A stretch of DNA of 64,000 bases, taken from the NCBI GenBank assembly GCA_010092695.1, contig JAADJJ010000001.1:4464001-4528000 (forward strand). Direction: 5' to 3'. The notes under the pieces are model-generated. The model searched no databases and was not told the DNA's origin. It saw nothing but the letters and a program-made list of their open reading frames with translations. The position numbers and the translations under genes are program-made. Of the stretch, positions 1 to 9,700 are shown piece after piece (the first letter of the stretch is position 1; each line of letters starts with the position of its first letter). Source of the DNA: Enterobacteriaceae bacterium 4M9 (GTDB lineage: Bacteria > Pseudomonadota > Gammaproteobacteria > Enterobacterales > Enterobacteriaceae).

Positions 1-828
1 GTTGGCAAACGAACCCGCGGACTGCGGTTTGTTCTCAAGACGCACCGACATCATCTGGCGAAACAGCGTGGTCCCTAAAATCAGGTCCGCCTTTTTACCG
101 GCGACATCAATCAACCACGAGCGAATCTGGCGGGTGATAAATTCAAAAATAATCGCAATCAGCACGCCGATAGCCAGCGACCACAGCGTGGCATACGCCT
201 GGTTTGGCACCACGCGGTCATACACGTTCATGGTAAAGAACGTGGTCGCCAGCATCAGGATGTTCGCTAACAGGGCAGCAATGGCGGCGCTGTAGAAGAA
301 GTGGCGGTAGCGCCACAGCGTGCCAAACAGCCAGTGGCCTTCGCGGTTGACCTCCGGCAGGATGCTGTCGGTCCCCGATTTCATCTCCGGTTTACGGCTG
401 GCAAGCAGCGCATAGCCGGTAAAGTCCTTCTCCAGCGCGTCCGCGCTGACGGTTTTTTCCGTTCCGGTTTCCGGCAGAAGAATGGTGTAGCTCACCTGGT
501 TTTTTTCTTTCTGGCGCGACGTTAAGATGCAGTAATTGCCATCGTTTTTGGCCAGCACTATCGGGAACAGGTAATCGGAGAACGATTTCAGATCGCGCTT
601 AACCCAGCCCGAGGAAATGCCGGTTTGCCCCAGCATTTTTACGGCGAGATCGGGAGAAAGCAGGCGATCGCGCGGCAAGTCGGAATACAGCACGGCTGTG
701 CTGACGTACTTGTCGTAATAACGGGTGAGCCATTTGACCGCTGACAGAAGTGTATCCTGCACTCCATGATCAACTGCTTCGTCCAGCGCCACGGATGGCG
801 GAGTTGAAGCGGATTGAATATCGTCCAT
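1..828 (-). CDS. Type I secretion system permease/ATPase, LapB/HlyB type (partial, N-terminal 276 residues)
   Basis: Inner-membrane ABC exporter that would pass the giant adhesin through an HlyD-TolC type channel. The frame stays open from the ATG at 828 to the window edge. Residues 1-140 look like the C39-peptidase-like domain of this exporter class; I see no catalytic Cys, as in the non-processing LapB/HlyB type. From about residue 170 hydrophobic helices begin (FFYSAAIAALLANILMLATT) with the family-typical stretch FFTMNVYDRVVPNQAYATLW. The nucleotide-binding domain is outside the window. It lies downstream of the ompA-like gene on the same strand, 329 nt after its stop and behind an apparent terminator, so it may have its own promoter. 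Its likely substrate is the adhesin at 3796-21804, which ends in a type I secretion signal. Confidence 0.88.
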   Translation of the reverse strand, partial: MDDIQSASTPPSVALDEAVDHGVQDTLLSAVKWLTRYYDKYVSTAVLYSDLPRDRLLSPDLAVKMLGQTGISSGWVKRDLKSFSDYLFPIVLAKNDGNYCILTSRQKEKNQVSYTILLPETGTEKTVSADALEKDFTGYALLASRKPEMKSGTDSILPEVNREGHWLFGTLWRYRHFFYSAAIAALLANILMLATTFFTMNVYDRVVPNQAYATLWSLAIGVLIAIIFEFITRQIRSWLIDVAGKKADLILGTTLFRQMMSVRLENKPQSAGSFAN

Positions 829-1157
829 AACGTTCTTTCCACTTTGAATAAATTTCTGAAGCGCTGTTATAGCACAGCCGTTTTTTTTATAAATATTCCT
901 AAGACTTATTCCTTACTTAATTACACTTAGGAATTTTCTAGTCACTGTGCGATTGATATTTCAGGGCATGACAAAAAATGTCATCCACTAAATAAATAGC
1001 CCAGCCATTTTTATAAAAACAACGAGTTAGCGTAAAAAACAAAAATAAGAAATTCCCCAGGAAATACTTATTTTTGTCTTAAGAAAGGCGCATAAAAAAA
1101 CTTCGCCCGACATCATCGGACGAAGTTTTTATCAAAAATAAAACGGTTGAATGGCTA
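829..1157. promoter_or_regulatory. Non-coding region between ompA-like gene and T1SS gene
   Basis: AT-rich stretch with no credible gene. It holds a terminator hairpin next to the ompA-like gene (1096-1130), the motif ATTCCCCAGGAA at 1052-1063, and a perfect inverted repeat ATTCCTAAG (895-903) / CTTAGGAAT (926-934). Within the latter, 901-914 resembles an enterobacterial RcsAB-type box. The distance to the T1SS start (828) fits a promoter region for the secretion genes. The regulatory role is inferred. Confidence 0.45.
1096..1130 (-). terminator. Intrinsic terminator after the OmpA-family gene
   Basis: Stem AAAAACTTCG (1096-1105) pairs with CGAAGTTTTT (1121-1130), with an inner CCGA/TCGG pairing and a 5-nt loop. 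U-rich in both directions, so it could be bidirectional. It sits 28 nt beyond the stop of the OmpA-like gene. Confidence 0.75.
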
Positions 1158-2063
1158 TCAGTGGCTATTGATCATAACGTCAACACGGCGGCTCATTTTG
1201 TTACAGCCATCGTCCTGACGCTTGCTGCAACCACCCGCGGTCTGTGCCACACCCTGGCCCTGAACGTTGATAATCGCGCCATCAATACCCGCGTTAACCA
1301 GCGCCTGACGCACGGTTTCTGCACGCGCCTGCGACAGGCGGCGGTTGCTTTCGTTCTTACCAATACCATCGGTATAGCCAACCAGGTTGATGCTGCCCAC
1401 GTTATTAGAACGCTTCGTGAACTCCACCAGGCGGTCAAGTTTCGCCTGCGACTCTGGCAGCATCTGGTCGTAGCGGCTGCCGGCGAACTGGAACAGCACC
1501 GCATCCATAATCAGCGTGACGTCGTTGCCGGAACCCACATAGCGGCAGTTCTGCACGCTTGACGCGCGGTTAATCAGGCGCGTATTGCGGTTCATCTCCA
1601 GCAGCTCTTTCTCTGCTTCCTGACGCGGCACGGCTTCGCTCACGACGCCATCACCGACGGCCGAGCGCACAAAGTAGGTCTTGCCGCCGTTAAAGTTCGC
1701 ATGCACACCTGCCGTGGCTTTCTGCTGGTACAGCGGCGCGTCGTTGACGGCGGCGGCCAGCACGTGCTGCCCGGTGTTCACGCACAGCGCGGTGAATTCA
1801 CCCGGCAGTAGCGCGGTGTGAAATTCTTTATCGACATAAATATTAATCGGCCCGGCGTTAACGCTTGCCGGATAATAATAAACAAGCTGCGCCTGCTCCG
1901 GCACCACCTGCGGCATGGAAAAATACTGGCTGGTTAGCGACGGGGCCGCCGTATTATTTTCACCACCCTGAAAAACCTGCGCCTGAAGACTGGCAGAAGC
2001 AAACATTGCGCTAATAATCAGCGCGCTTTTCATTACGTTATTAACTTTTTTAAATCCTTTCAT
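1158..2063 (-). CDS. OmpA-family outer-membrane/periplasmic protein of the adhesin locus
   Basis: A 301-residue exported protein. An N-terminal signal sequence (helix from about residue 12, likely cleaved after SLQA near residue 28) is followed by a beta-rich region with a PEGA-like look (residues 60-130). A C-terminal OmpA peptidoglycan-binding domain covers about 188-298, with the conserved Asp232 in GYTDG and Arg247 in LSQARAETV. Two Cys in GGCSKRQDDGC may form a disulfide. The start has a good ribosome site (ggaaag) 7 nt upstream; an ATG ten codons in (MKSALII) is a weaker alternative. It sits between the halogenase (109 nt away) and the T1SS gene. OmpA-domain proteins are common partners of T1SS giant adhesins and may link the export channel or adhesin to the peptidoglycan; that role is inferred. 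Confidence 0.88.
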   Translation of the reverse strand: MKGFKKVNNVMKSALIISAMFASASLQAQVFQGGENNTAAPSLTSQYFSMPQVVPEQAQLVYYYPASVNAGPINIYVDKEFHTALLPGEFTALCVNTGQHVLAAAVNDAPLYQQKATAGVHANFNGGKTYFVRSAVGDGVVSEAVPRQEAEKELLEMNRNTRLINRASSVQNCRYVGSGNDVTLIMDAVLFQFAGSRYDQMLPESQAKLDRLVEFTKRSNNVGSINLVGYTDGIGKNESNRRLSQARAETVRQALVNAGIDGAIINVQGQGVAQTAGGCSKRQDDGCNKMSRRVDVMINSH

Positions 2064-2172
2064 TGTGTCTTTCCATCCAATGAATATGTCCTGATATTCA
2101 GCACAACACGCGAGCCATTTATCATGGCCCGGTGTTATTAATTAAAATGCTGAATCGTCCTTGTCCTGCTAA

Positions 2173-3663
2173 TTACTGTTTCATTTCCTGGGCATAGCGT
2201 AGCGCTTCTGCACGTTTTTCCGGGGCCAGCAGACGTAAATCCATCTCACCGGCGCTGGCTGGCACGACACCCAGCGGTGCGGCCACAAACATCCAGTTAA
2301 TGGGATGGAAAATGCCACGCCAGTGGTTAATGGCGTAGTTTTCCACATCCACCATGCGCGGCATTCGCTCCTGCCACACTTCGCGCAGCGCCCGGTAGCT
2401 TTCCGGATACGGCGATTTCGCCACGTCCTGCCACAGCGGCGTGTCGTTACGTGCGCAGTCATAGTGCATACGCAGGAAGTCACGAATGCCAATCCAGGAC
2501 TGGAGGTTACCCTCGTTAAACTCGCGGATTGCGCTGTCTGAGACCACGCCCTGGCTGCTGACCACCACGCGCTCAAAGCTCAGCAGTTGCTCCAGCATCT
2601 GCCCGATGGAAGTGGCTTCCAGTGGCTCAACGAAGCCGCTGGAAAGCCCCAGCGCCATGACGTTGTTTTTCCAGACTTCTTTATGGCAGCCTGGGTCAAA
2701 GCGCAGCGTTTTATGCGGCTTAATGGCATAGCCCAGACGCTGCTCCACTTCTTTAATCGCCTCTTCTTCACTGATGTGCTTGCTACTGAAGACGTAGCCT
2801 GCCCCCACACGCTCAATCAGCGGAATTTGCCACATCCAGCCCGCGTTCATGGTAATGGCACGCGTGACCAGCATCGGGTTTTGCTGCGGGTGCGGCATGT
2901 AGAACGGAATGGCGGAGTCCATCAGCAGGTAGTCTTTAAACGACACCCACTCGCTCTCCATACCTTTCTTACCAATCACCTTACGCGACAGCCCGGAGGC
3001 ATCAATAAGGAAGTCCAGCGTGATGCGCTCGTCCTTCGTGCGCAGCTCGCGGGCAAACCCTTTCTCATCAAACACCACCTCGTCCACCACCGCGTCAAGG
3101 TGTGTCACCCCGCGCGACAGCGCCACTTTCTTGAGGTACGTCGCAAGCTTGTAGCTGTCAAAATGGAAGGACGGAATAATGCCCGCATTCTGGGTTTCCA
3201 GCAGTGCGGCGGCCTGCGCCTGGGTAGCGTTGCCTTTAATGAGCGAGCTTGCCTGCACATAGTTATCCAGGTCAACATTCTGGCTCACCATGGCTGACAG
3301 ATACGGCCACGTTCCCCGCTCGTGCCAGCGCGAAACCGGGGTTTCCTGCGAGGCAAACAGATGGAAGAAGCGGTCGTCCTCTTTCCCCGTGCGCCAGCCT
3401 TCGTAGGAAAATCCCCACTTCCAGGCTGCACCGGTTTCCCGGACAAACTCATTAACATCAATATTGTTGTGGTTCAGCGCCCCCATGAAGTTCAAAAGCC
3501 CGCCCTCGCCGACGCCGACAATGCCGATCGTTGACGATTCAATGACTTTGATTTCCACGTTTGGGCTGAAAATTCGGCGCAACGCAATAGCGGCAAACCA
3601 GCCTGCGGTTCCTCCTCCCAGCACAACAATACGCTGCGGTGAAGGATTGCGAAGATTCAACAT
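2173..3663 (-). CDS. Flavin-dependent tryptophan halogenase family protein
   Basis: A 496-residue member of the PrnA/RebH family (Trp_halogenase), which uses FADH2, O2 and halide to chlorinate or brominate aromatic rings. Seen directly: the FAD-binding GGGTAG at 16-21, Lys82 in AAWKWGF at the place of the PrnA catalytic Lys79, the hallmark WMWQIP at 276-281, and FVEPLEATSI with Glu349 at the place of PrnA Glu346. The Lys-Glu spacing of 267 residues equals that of PrnA. The protein is about 40 residues shorter than PrnA, so the substrate pocket may differ. It needs a flavin reductase, and none is seen nearby. It lies 132 nt after the giant adhesin on the same strand, behind a hairpin, and before the ompA-like and T1SS genes. 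No biosynthetic cluster surrounds it, so a free-tryptophan or natural-product role is not supported by context. The substrate is unknown. Confidence 0.9.
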   Translation of the reverse strand: MLNLRNPSPQRIVVLGGGTAGWFAAIALRRIFSPNVEIKVIESSTIGIVGVGEGGLLNFMGALNHNNIDVNEFVRETGAAWKWGFSYEGWRTGKEDDRFFHLFASQETPVSRWHERGTWPYLSAMVSQNVDLDNYVQASSLIKGNATQAQAAALLETQNAGIIPSFHFDSYKLATYLKKVALSRGVTHLDAVVDEVVFDEKGFARELRTKDERITLDFLIDASGLSRKVIGKKGMESEWVSFKDYLLMDSAIPFYMPHPQQNPMLVTRAITMNAGWMWQIPLIERVGAGYVFSSKHISEEEAIKEVEQRLGYAIKPHKTLRFDPGCHKEVWKNNVMALGLSSGFVEPLEATSIGQMLEQLLSFERVVVSSQGVVSDSAIREFNEGNLQSWIGIRDFLRMHYDCARNDTPLWQDVAKSPYPESYRALREVWQERMPRMVDVENYAINHWRGIFHPINWMFVAAPLGVVPASAGEMDLRLLAPEKRAEALRYAQEMKQ

Positions 3664-3761
3664 ATAGAGCTCCTTGAGTAGTTTTCCATGTCTGCGGATA
3701 AGAATAATCCAGGAACAGTGTCAAAACCACCTGACAGGTTCGGTTACCTGACACATCGCAA

Positions 3762-3790
3762 GAAAAGGAGGAGGCCGAGGCCTCCTCCCG
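3762..3790 (-). terminator. GC-rich hairpin between adhesin and halogenase genes
   Basis: A near-perfect palindrome (GGAGGAGGCC / GGCCTCCTCC, 3767-3788) starts 7 nt past the adhesin stop, and on the minus strand is followed by TTTTCTT. It should end most adhesin transcripts; leaky read-through would couple the halogenase at a lower level. Confidence 0.75.
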
Positions 3791-3795
3791 CTTTC

Positions 3796-6700
3796 TTAGC
3801 TCAGGGTAATCTGATGGTTAGCCAGCAGCGTCTCGAGGTCCACGTTCGTGTCCTTGAGCGTTACCAGCGCCGTCATACCATACGCAGAGCCTGTGCCATC
3901 ACGGTCGATACTCAGAATCGTATCGCTGCCACTGTGAGTAATCTGCAAGAACTTGCTGATTGTCTCACCTGCATCCATCGTCGCTTTACCGTTGATGTAA
4001 TGCGCAGCACCGTCTGCATCTGCCTGATATCCCACCAGAAGCTCACTGATATCAATGATATCGGCGTTCTTCGTCGCTTCGATAGTACCGACATGGAACC
4101 CTTGTACCGTGTCCTGACCGTTGCCACCGTTGTTGGTTGCAGCCAGTACTTTGTACATCAGCGTATCCTGGCCACCGGCTACATCGCCAATCTGCAGGAT
4201 AAACGTGTCGTTACCACCACGGCCTTCGAACTGGTTATCAGCCGCGTTGCCGGTGAACTTATCGTCACCGTTGCCGCCTGCGATACCTTCGATATTCACA
4301 AACTGCGCGCTGCCAAAGCCGGTGCTCTGCATGCCCTTATTGTTCAGATCGATGGTCAGCGCCGTGCTGCCCGCCAGCTTATAGTCCACGATATCCAGAC
4401 CGCCGGTGTTGCTCCATGACTTCACGCCAGAGATGGTTGTGGTACCGCCACCGCCGTTGTACAGGTCGTTACCCAGGGTTGCGAAGAAGGTATCGTTATA
4501 ACCGGTACCCACAATCCCCGTGCTGTTGGTGCCGCCGCTGCTGCTGGCGTTCGCCACGTTGGTTTCCGACTCTGTCGTCAGGACATACGCGTGGTTCGCT
4601 TCCTCTGCCTTCAGACCGCTCCAGGCTTTGTTGACGATTTCGATAGTGTTGCTACCTACCGTTGCCACACCGCCCACGTCTGCACTGACTTTGTTCGCAG
4701 AACGCAGGATAACTGCGCTATACGTCTTCGTCGCATCCAGGCCGTAGAAGTCCACAATCGCGGAGCTATCGTTGGTCTGGTTACCCGACTGCGGGTTGAT
4801 GCTCTGGGTAGAAACCACCTTACCGGTTGACTCATCAATCAGCTGGACCGTGTTGCCATACAGGGTGTTGATACCCTCGGCATCCACAATACGCAGATGA
4901 ATTGACGTGCCGTAGTCCACTTTATTGGTGTTCTCAATGTAAGTGGTGTTACCGGTATTGGTGAATATCAGCAGGTCACGGTCGCCATCCCAGTCGATAT
5001 CAATCGCCAGGCCGCCGGTGACTTGCGTCCCGCCGGTTGTGCCGCTACCGATGGTCTGCATGCCAACCTGCGTCAACAGGTTAGTGGTATCAAAGCTGAC
5101 CGCCGATCCCGTCGTTGTGTTGGTGTAAAGGTTAACCGCGCCTTTGGTCGCCGCCGCGCTCACACCACCTGACGTGCTGTACATCCCCGGCATTTCGATG
5201 ACGTCCATCTTACCGTCACCGTTCCAGTCAACGGCCAGCGATGCACCACCTGCAATGTTATCGTTGAAGGTGTACATGCCAGACGCCGTCGGGTTACCGA
5301 TACCGTCGTTGTTCGGGTCGTCCATCACCAGCTTGCCGGTGCCGTCGTTAAAGTAAATACGGCTGGCGTATTCACCGGCGCTGTTGGCTGCACCCGAGGC
5401 CTGCGTGTTACTGGCACTGCCCCTGCCAAGGAACAGGTCCATGTAACCGTCGCCGTTATAGTCGGCCCAGGTCATGGCAACGCCGTTACCAATGTTCGGG
5501 TCACTGTCGTTACCGCGCTGGAAGACGTTGTCGACCACCTGCGTCACATTCCAGGTACCGTTATTGGTGCCGGTCACTACCACCAGACGTGCCTGGTTGG
5601 TACTGATTGCCGCCGAGCTGTTTGTCGCACCGTCCTTATCAACGCGTGAACCATCAGCCACGATGTTCTGGCTGTGCATCACGAAGTCAACAATACCGTC
5701 GTTGTTAATATCAACGCCCGACAGTTCCATATCCGGCTGCGACTGATCCAGTCCGATAGGACGGTGGCTGGCGTCGGTGGCATAGTCAGTTGCGAACGTG
5801 CCGTCCTTATCCATCCCCACAACCGTACCGTCGTGGTTGAGCACTATCTGCGAGCCATAACCGCCGCGAATACCGCTGTCGTTTGGCGTCTGGTCCCCGT
5901 AGACAAGGTCAACATAGCCGTCACCGTCTTTATCGATAGCGACGATACCGCCGTACCAGCTCCAGGTGTTGGCGCTATCGGCAGTGTTCCAGTCACCCGC
6001 GAAATCACCGGATTGCGGCGAGTTAGTTGGTCCACCAACCTGATAGCCCTTATAGGTTGAGCCGTTGTAGTAGAACATCTGCTGACCGTCGTTGTATTCA
6101 CTATCAACAGCAAACAGGTCCATATAGCCGTCGCGGTTGTAGTCAATAAAGGTCGCGTTCTGTACGTAGCTGGTACCAGAGTAGCCAGAACCTGTGTAAC
6201 CCGGGTTAGACGTCGAGTTCGTGTTACTGTAAAGCTGAGTCACAGTAAAGTCGCCCAGCGTTGATGACGACGTACCGCTGGCATCAAGCATTGCCTGGTT
6301 ACTGTGGATACGCCATACGCCATCTTCACCAATCGTTACGGCTGTCGCCTTCTGGTTGGAGTCACTGGCGCCGGTACCGACGGTAACTTTCGGTGATGAA
6401 GCCACCACCAGCTCGTTGAGCGTGTCATCAGAGGTAATCGCAGCACCGTTTGCACTGTGCAGCGTTGCCCTGACGTCATAAGTCCCCACCTTCAGCGCAT
6501 CGGCATCCGGAAGCTGGACATACCAGGTGTTGTTGCGCGGGTCAACAACCACACTACCGTCTTTCGAGCTGTAGGTTTTGCCGTTCACTTCAACGACAAC
6601 ATATTCACCTTCGCCAATTTCAAAACCGGTGGAGCCGGAGATGATAGGCGTGGTGTCTTCTGTCGTCTGGGCGTTCACCACCACTGTCAGGTCAACAGAG

Positions 6701-9700
6701 ACCGTAAAGTCGTTAGAGACTGGCCCTTCGTTACCGGCTTCGTCAGCCACTACCGCCTTGAAGGTGTACGTTTTGTCATCTTCCAGCGCTGGCAGTTTAA
6801 ACGTCCAGGTACTGGTGCTGGCGTCTACCGTTGCTGTACCCAGCAGCGTATTGGTCGTCGCATCATAAATACGAACCACCTCACCTTCTTCCAGCGGTAC
6901 ACCACTGACTTTACCGTTGAGTTCCGGGTTACGGTCATCGGTCGTGGTATTCGAACCGAAATCGCCGGTCTCGGCACCCACATCGTCGGTGTAGCTGACG
7001 ATAGTGACGGTCTGCGTCGGTGCATCGAGGTCGATGGTCAACGAGAACTCTGGCGAAACCGCCGTTTCGTTGCCTGCGGCATCGACTGCTGTGGCAGTGA
7101 AGCTGTACTTATGCGTGTTCTCCAGCCCTTTAACAGCATAGGTCCAGGTGTGGTTGTTGCGGTCAACCGTGGCAACACCCAGCAGGACGCCGTCCTGGTA
7201 AATGCGCACCACTTCGCTTGACTGCAGATCGCCTGTCCAGCTACCGGTCAGAATCGGATTAACTTCATCCGTGGTTCCGTTGTTGTTGGTCATCAGACCC
7301 GTGTTCGTGCCGGTATTGTCCTGATAGCCGTTAATCGCCAGCGTGACCTGCGGCGCCAGGGTATCAACGGTGATGTTCGCCACCGGTGTTGATGCGCTGG
7401 TGTTGCCTGCGGCGTCGGTTACGGTGACGGCGAACGCATAGGTCGCGTCTTTCAGTGCCGTATTCGGCGTCCAGTTCCAGCTACCGTCTTCTTTCACGGT
7501 CACAATATCGAGGATATTCTGGCCGTTGTAGATAGTGACGGTGCTGCCCGCTTCCGCAGTACCACTCAGGGTCGGCGTGCTGTCGTCGGTGGTGTCACCG
7601 TTGAACAACGGACCTGTGTAGTCACCCACATTATCGGTGATGGTCAGGTCAGCCACCGGGTTCGGTGCCGTGGTATCGATAGTGACGTTCCAGGTGTTAC
7701 TGGCGTCACTGATAACCCCGGCAGAACTCTGCGCTTTGGCGTTAAAGCTGTAGTCACCTTCCTCCAGGGCAGGCGTAACCGTCCAGCTCCACTTACCGTT
7801 GCTGTCAGAGGTCGTCTGACCGAGCTTCGTCGTACCGTTGTAAATGATGATGGTACTGTTGGCTTCTGCACTACCGCTCAGGGTCGGCGTGGTGTCATCG
7901 GTAGACGCACCGTTGGTTACCGTACCTGTCACCTTACCCGCGTTGTCATCGACGTTGTCGATGGTCGGCGCCGCAAACGAGGTCGGCACAATAGTGACCA
8001 CGTAAGCCGGGCTTGGGCTGGTTGCGTTACCGGCCGGATCGCTTTCTACCGCGCTGAGGCTGTTGAGGCCTTCAGACAGGGCATTACTGCTGTCCAGCGC
8101 CAGTTTCCAGGTGCCGTTGGCGTCAACCGTCGTGGTCCCCAGCAGCGTCTTCACACCGTTAATCGTGGTGTAAAGCGTGATGGTATCGCCCGCGGTACCG
8201 GTACCGGAAATCACCGGCTGTTTGTCGTCAGACGAACCGCCGCTGACGATATTCCCGGTCACTGCCCCTTCGGAGTCTTCAAAGCCTGTGATAGCAAGCT
8301 TAGAGCCATCCGGTGCGGTGTAGTCGGTGGTCAGAACGAATTCGTCCGACTTACCGCTTACGTTGCCCGCCGAGTCAGTAGCCGTCACGGTGAACTTGTG
8401 CTCACCTGCGCTCAGCGTCGGGGTGGTCCAGTTCCAGTTGCCATTGCTGTCAGCCTTCACGGAGCCGATGGCCTTCTCACCGTCATAGACAGTAACGAGG
8501 CTGCCCGCTTCCGCTTTACCGCTCAGCGTCGGGGTCGGATCGTCGGTTACGCCGTTGTTCGCAAGCGGACCCTGGATTGAACCTACGTCATCTTCCACGT
8601 TGTCGATGGTCGGCAGCGTCGGGGCTTCAGTGTCAACCGTGAAGCTGAAGTTCACATCTTCACTGGTTTTGCCTGCGGCATCGGTCGCGTTCACCTTGAT
8701 GGTGTGCGCGCCGTCTTTCAGCGCCGTGGTCGGCGTGAAGCTCCAGGTACCGCCTGCGGTTACGGTGGTGCTGCCCAGCAGCGTGTCGCCATCGTAAACC
8801 TTCACGGTGCTGCCCGCTTTACCCGAACCGTTAATCGTCGGCATGGTGTCGTCGGTCACGCCGTTCGCGGCAATGTTGCCGGTGACGCTACCGATATCAT
8901 CCACCACAGAGGTGATAGAAATCGTCACGTTCGCCGTATCTACCGTGAAATCAACCACAGCGGTGCGGTCACTTTCGTTACCCGCAGCATCCTTCGCACT
9001 CACGGACAGGCTGTGTTTGCCATCGGCCAGGATAGTTTCCGGCGTCCAGCTCCACTTACCGTTGCTGTCTGCGGTCGTCGAACCAATCTTCGTGCTGCCA
9101 TCATAGATGGTCACGATGCTGTTCGCTTCCGCGCTGCCGCTCAGGGTCGGGGTGTTGTCATCGGTGGTATCGCCGCTCGCGATTGGACCCGTGACCTCGC
9201 CCACGTTATCAGTGATAACCATATCGGCAATCGCTGACGGCGCGGCGGTGTCGATGGAAATGCTCCACTCGCCACTCTTCTCACTCACCTGACCGACGGT
9301 GTTCACCGCATCCGCAGAGAAGGCATGGCTGCCGTCCGGGAGTTTGGTGCTCGGCGTAAACGCCCAGTTACCGTTGTTGTCAGCGGTCGTGCTGCCGATT
9401 TCTACACCATTGTCGTAGATACGAATGGTCATGCCTGCGCCCGCAGAGCCTTTCAGCGTCGGGGTGCTGTCATCGGTCACGGCGCCTTTCTGCAGCTCGC
9501 CGGTCACGGTGCCATAATCGTCAACGACGGTGTTGATGCTCGGTGCTGCCGGAACATCGCCCACCACGGTCACGGTGTAGATAGCGCTCGGGTTGGTGCT
9601 GTTGCCTGCCGGGTCGGTTTCTACCGCCGTCAGAGCATGCGTTCCCGTTGCCAGGGCGTGGTCTGCGTCAACAGCCAGGCTCCATTTACCATCCGCGCCA

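Noticed and set aside
639..842. A 67-codon open frame at the start of the T1SS gene
   Set aside because: It is out of frame with the clear C39-like/ABC transporter reading that starts at 828 and runs to the window edge.
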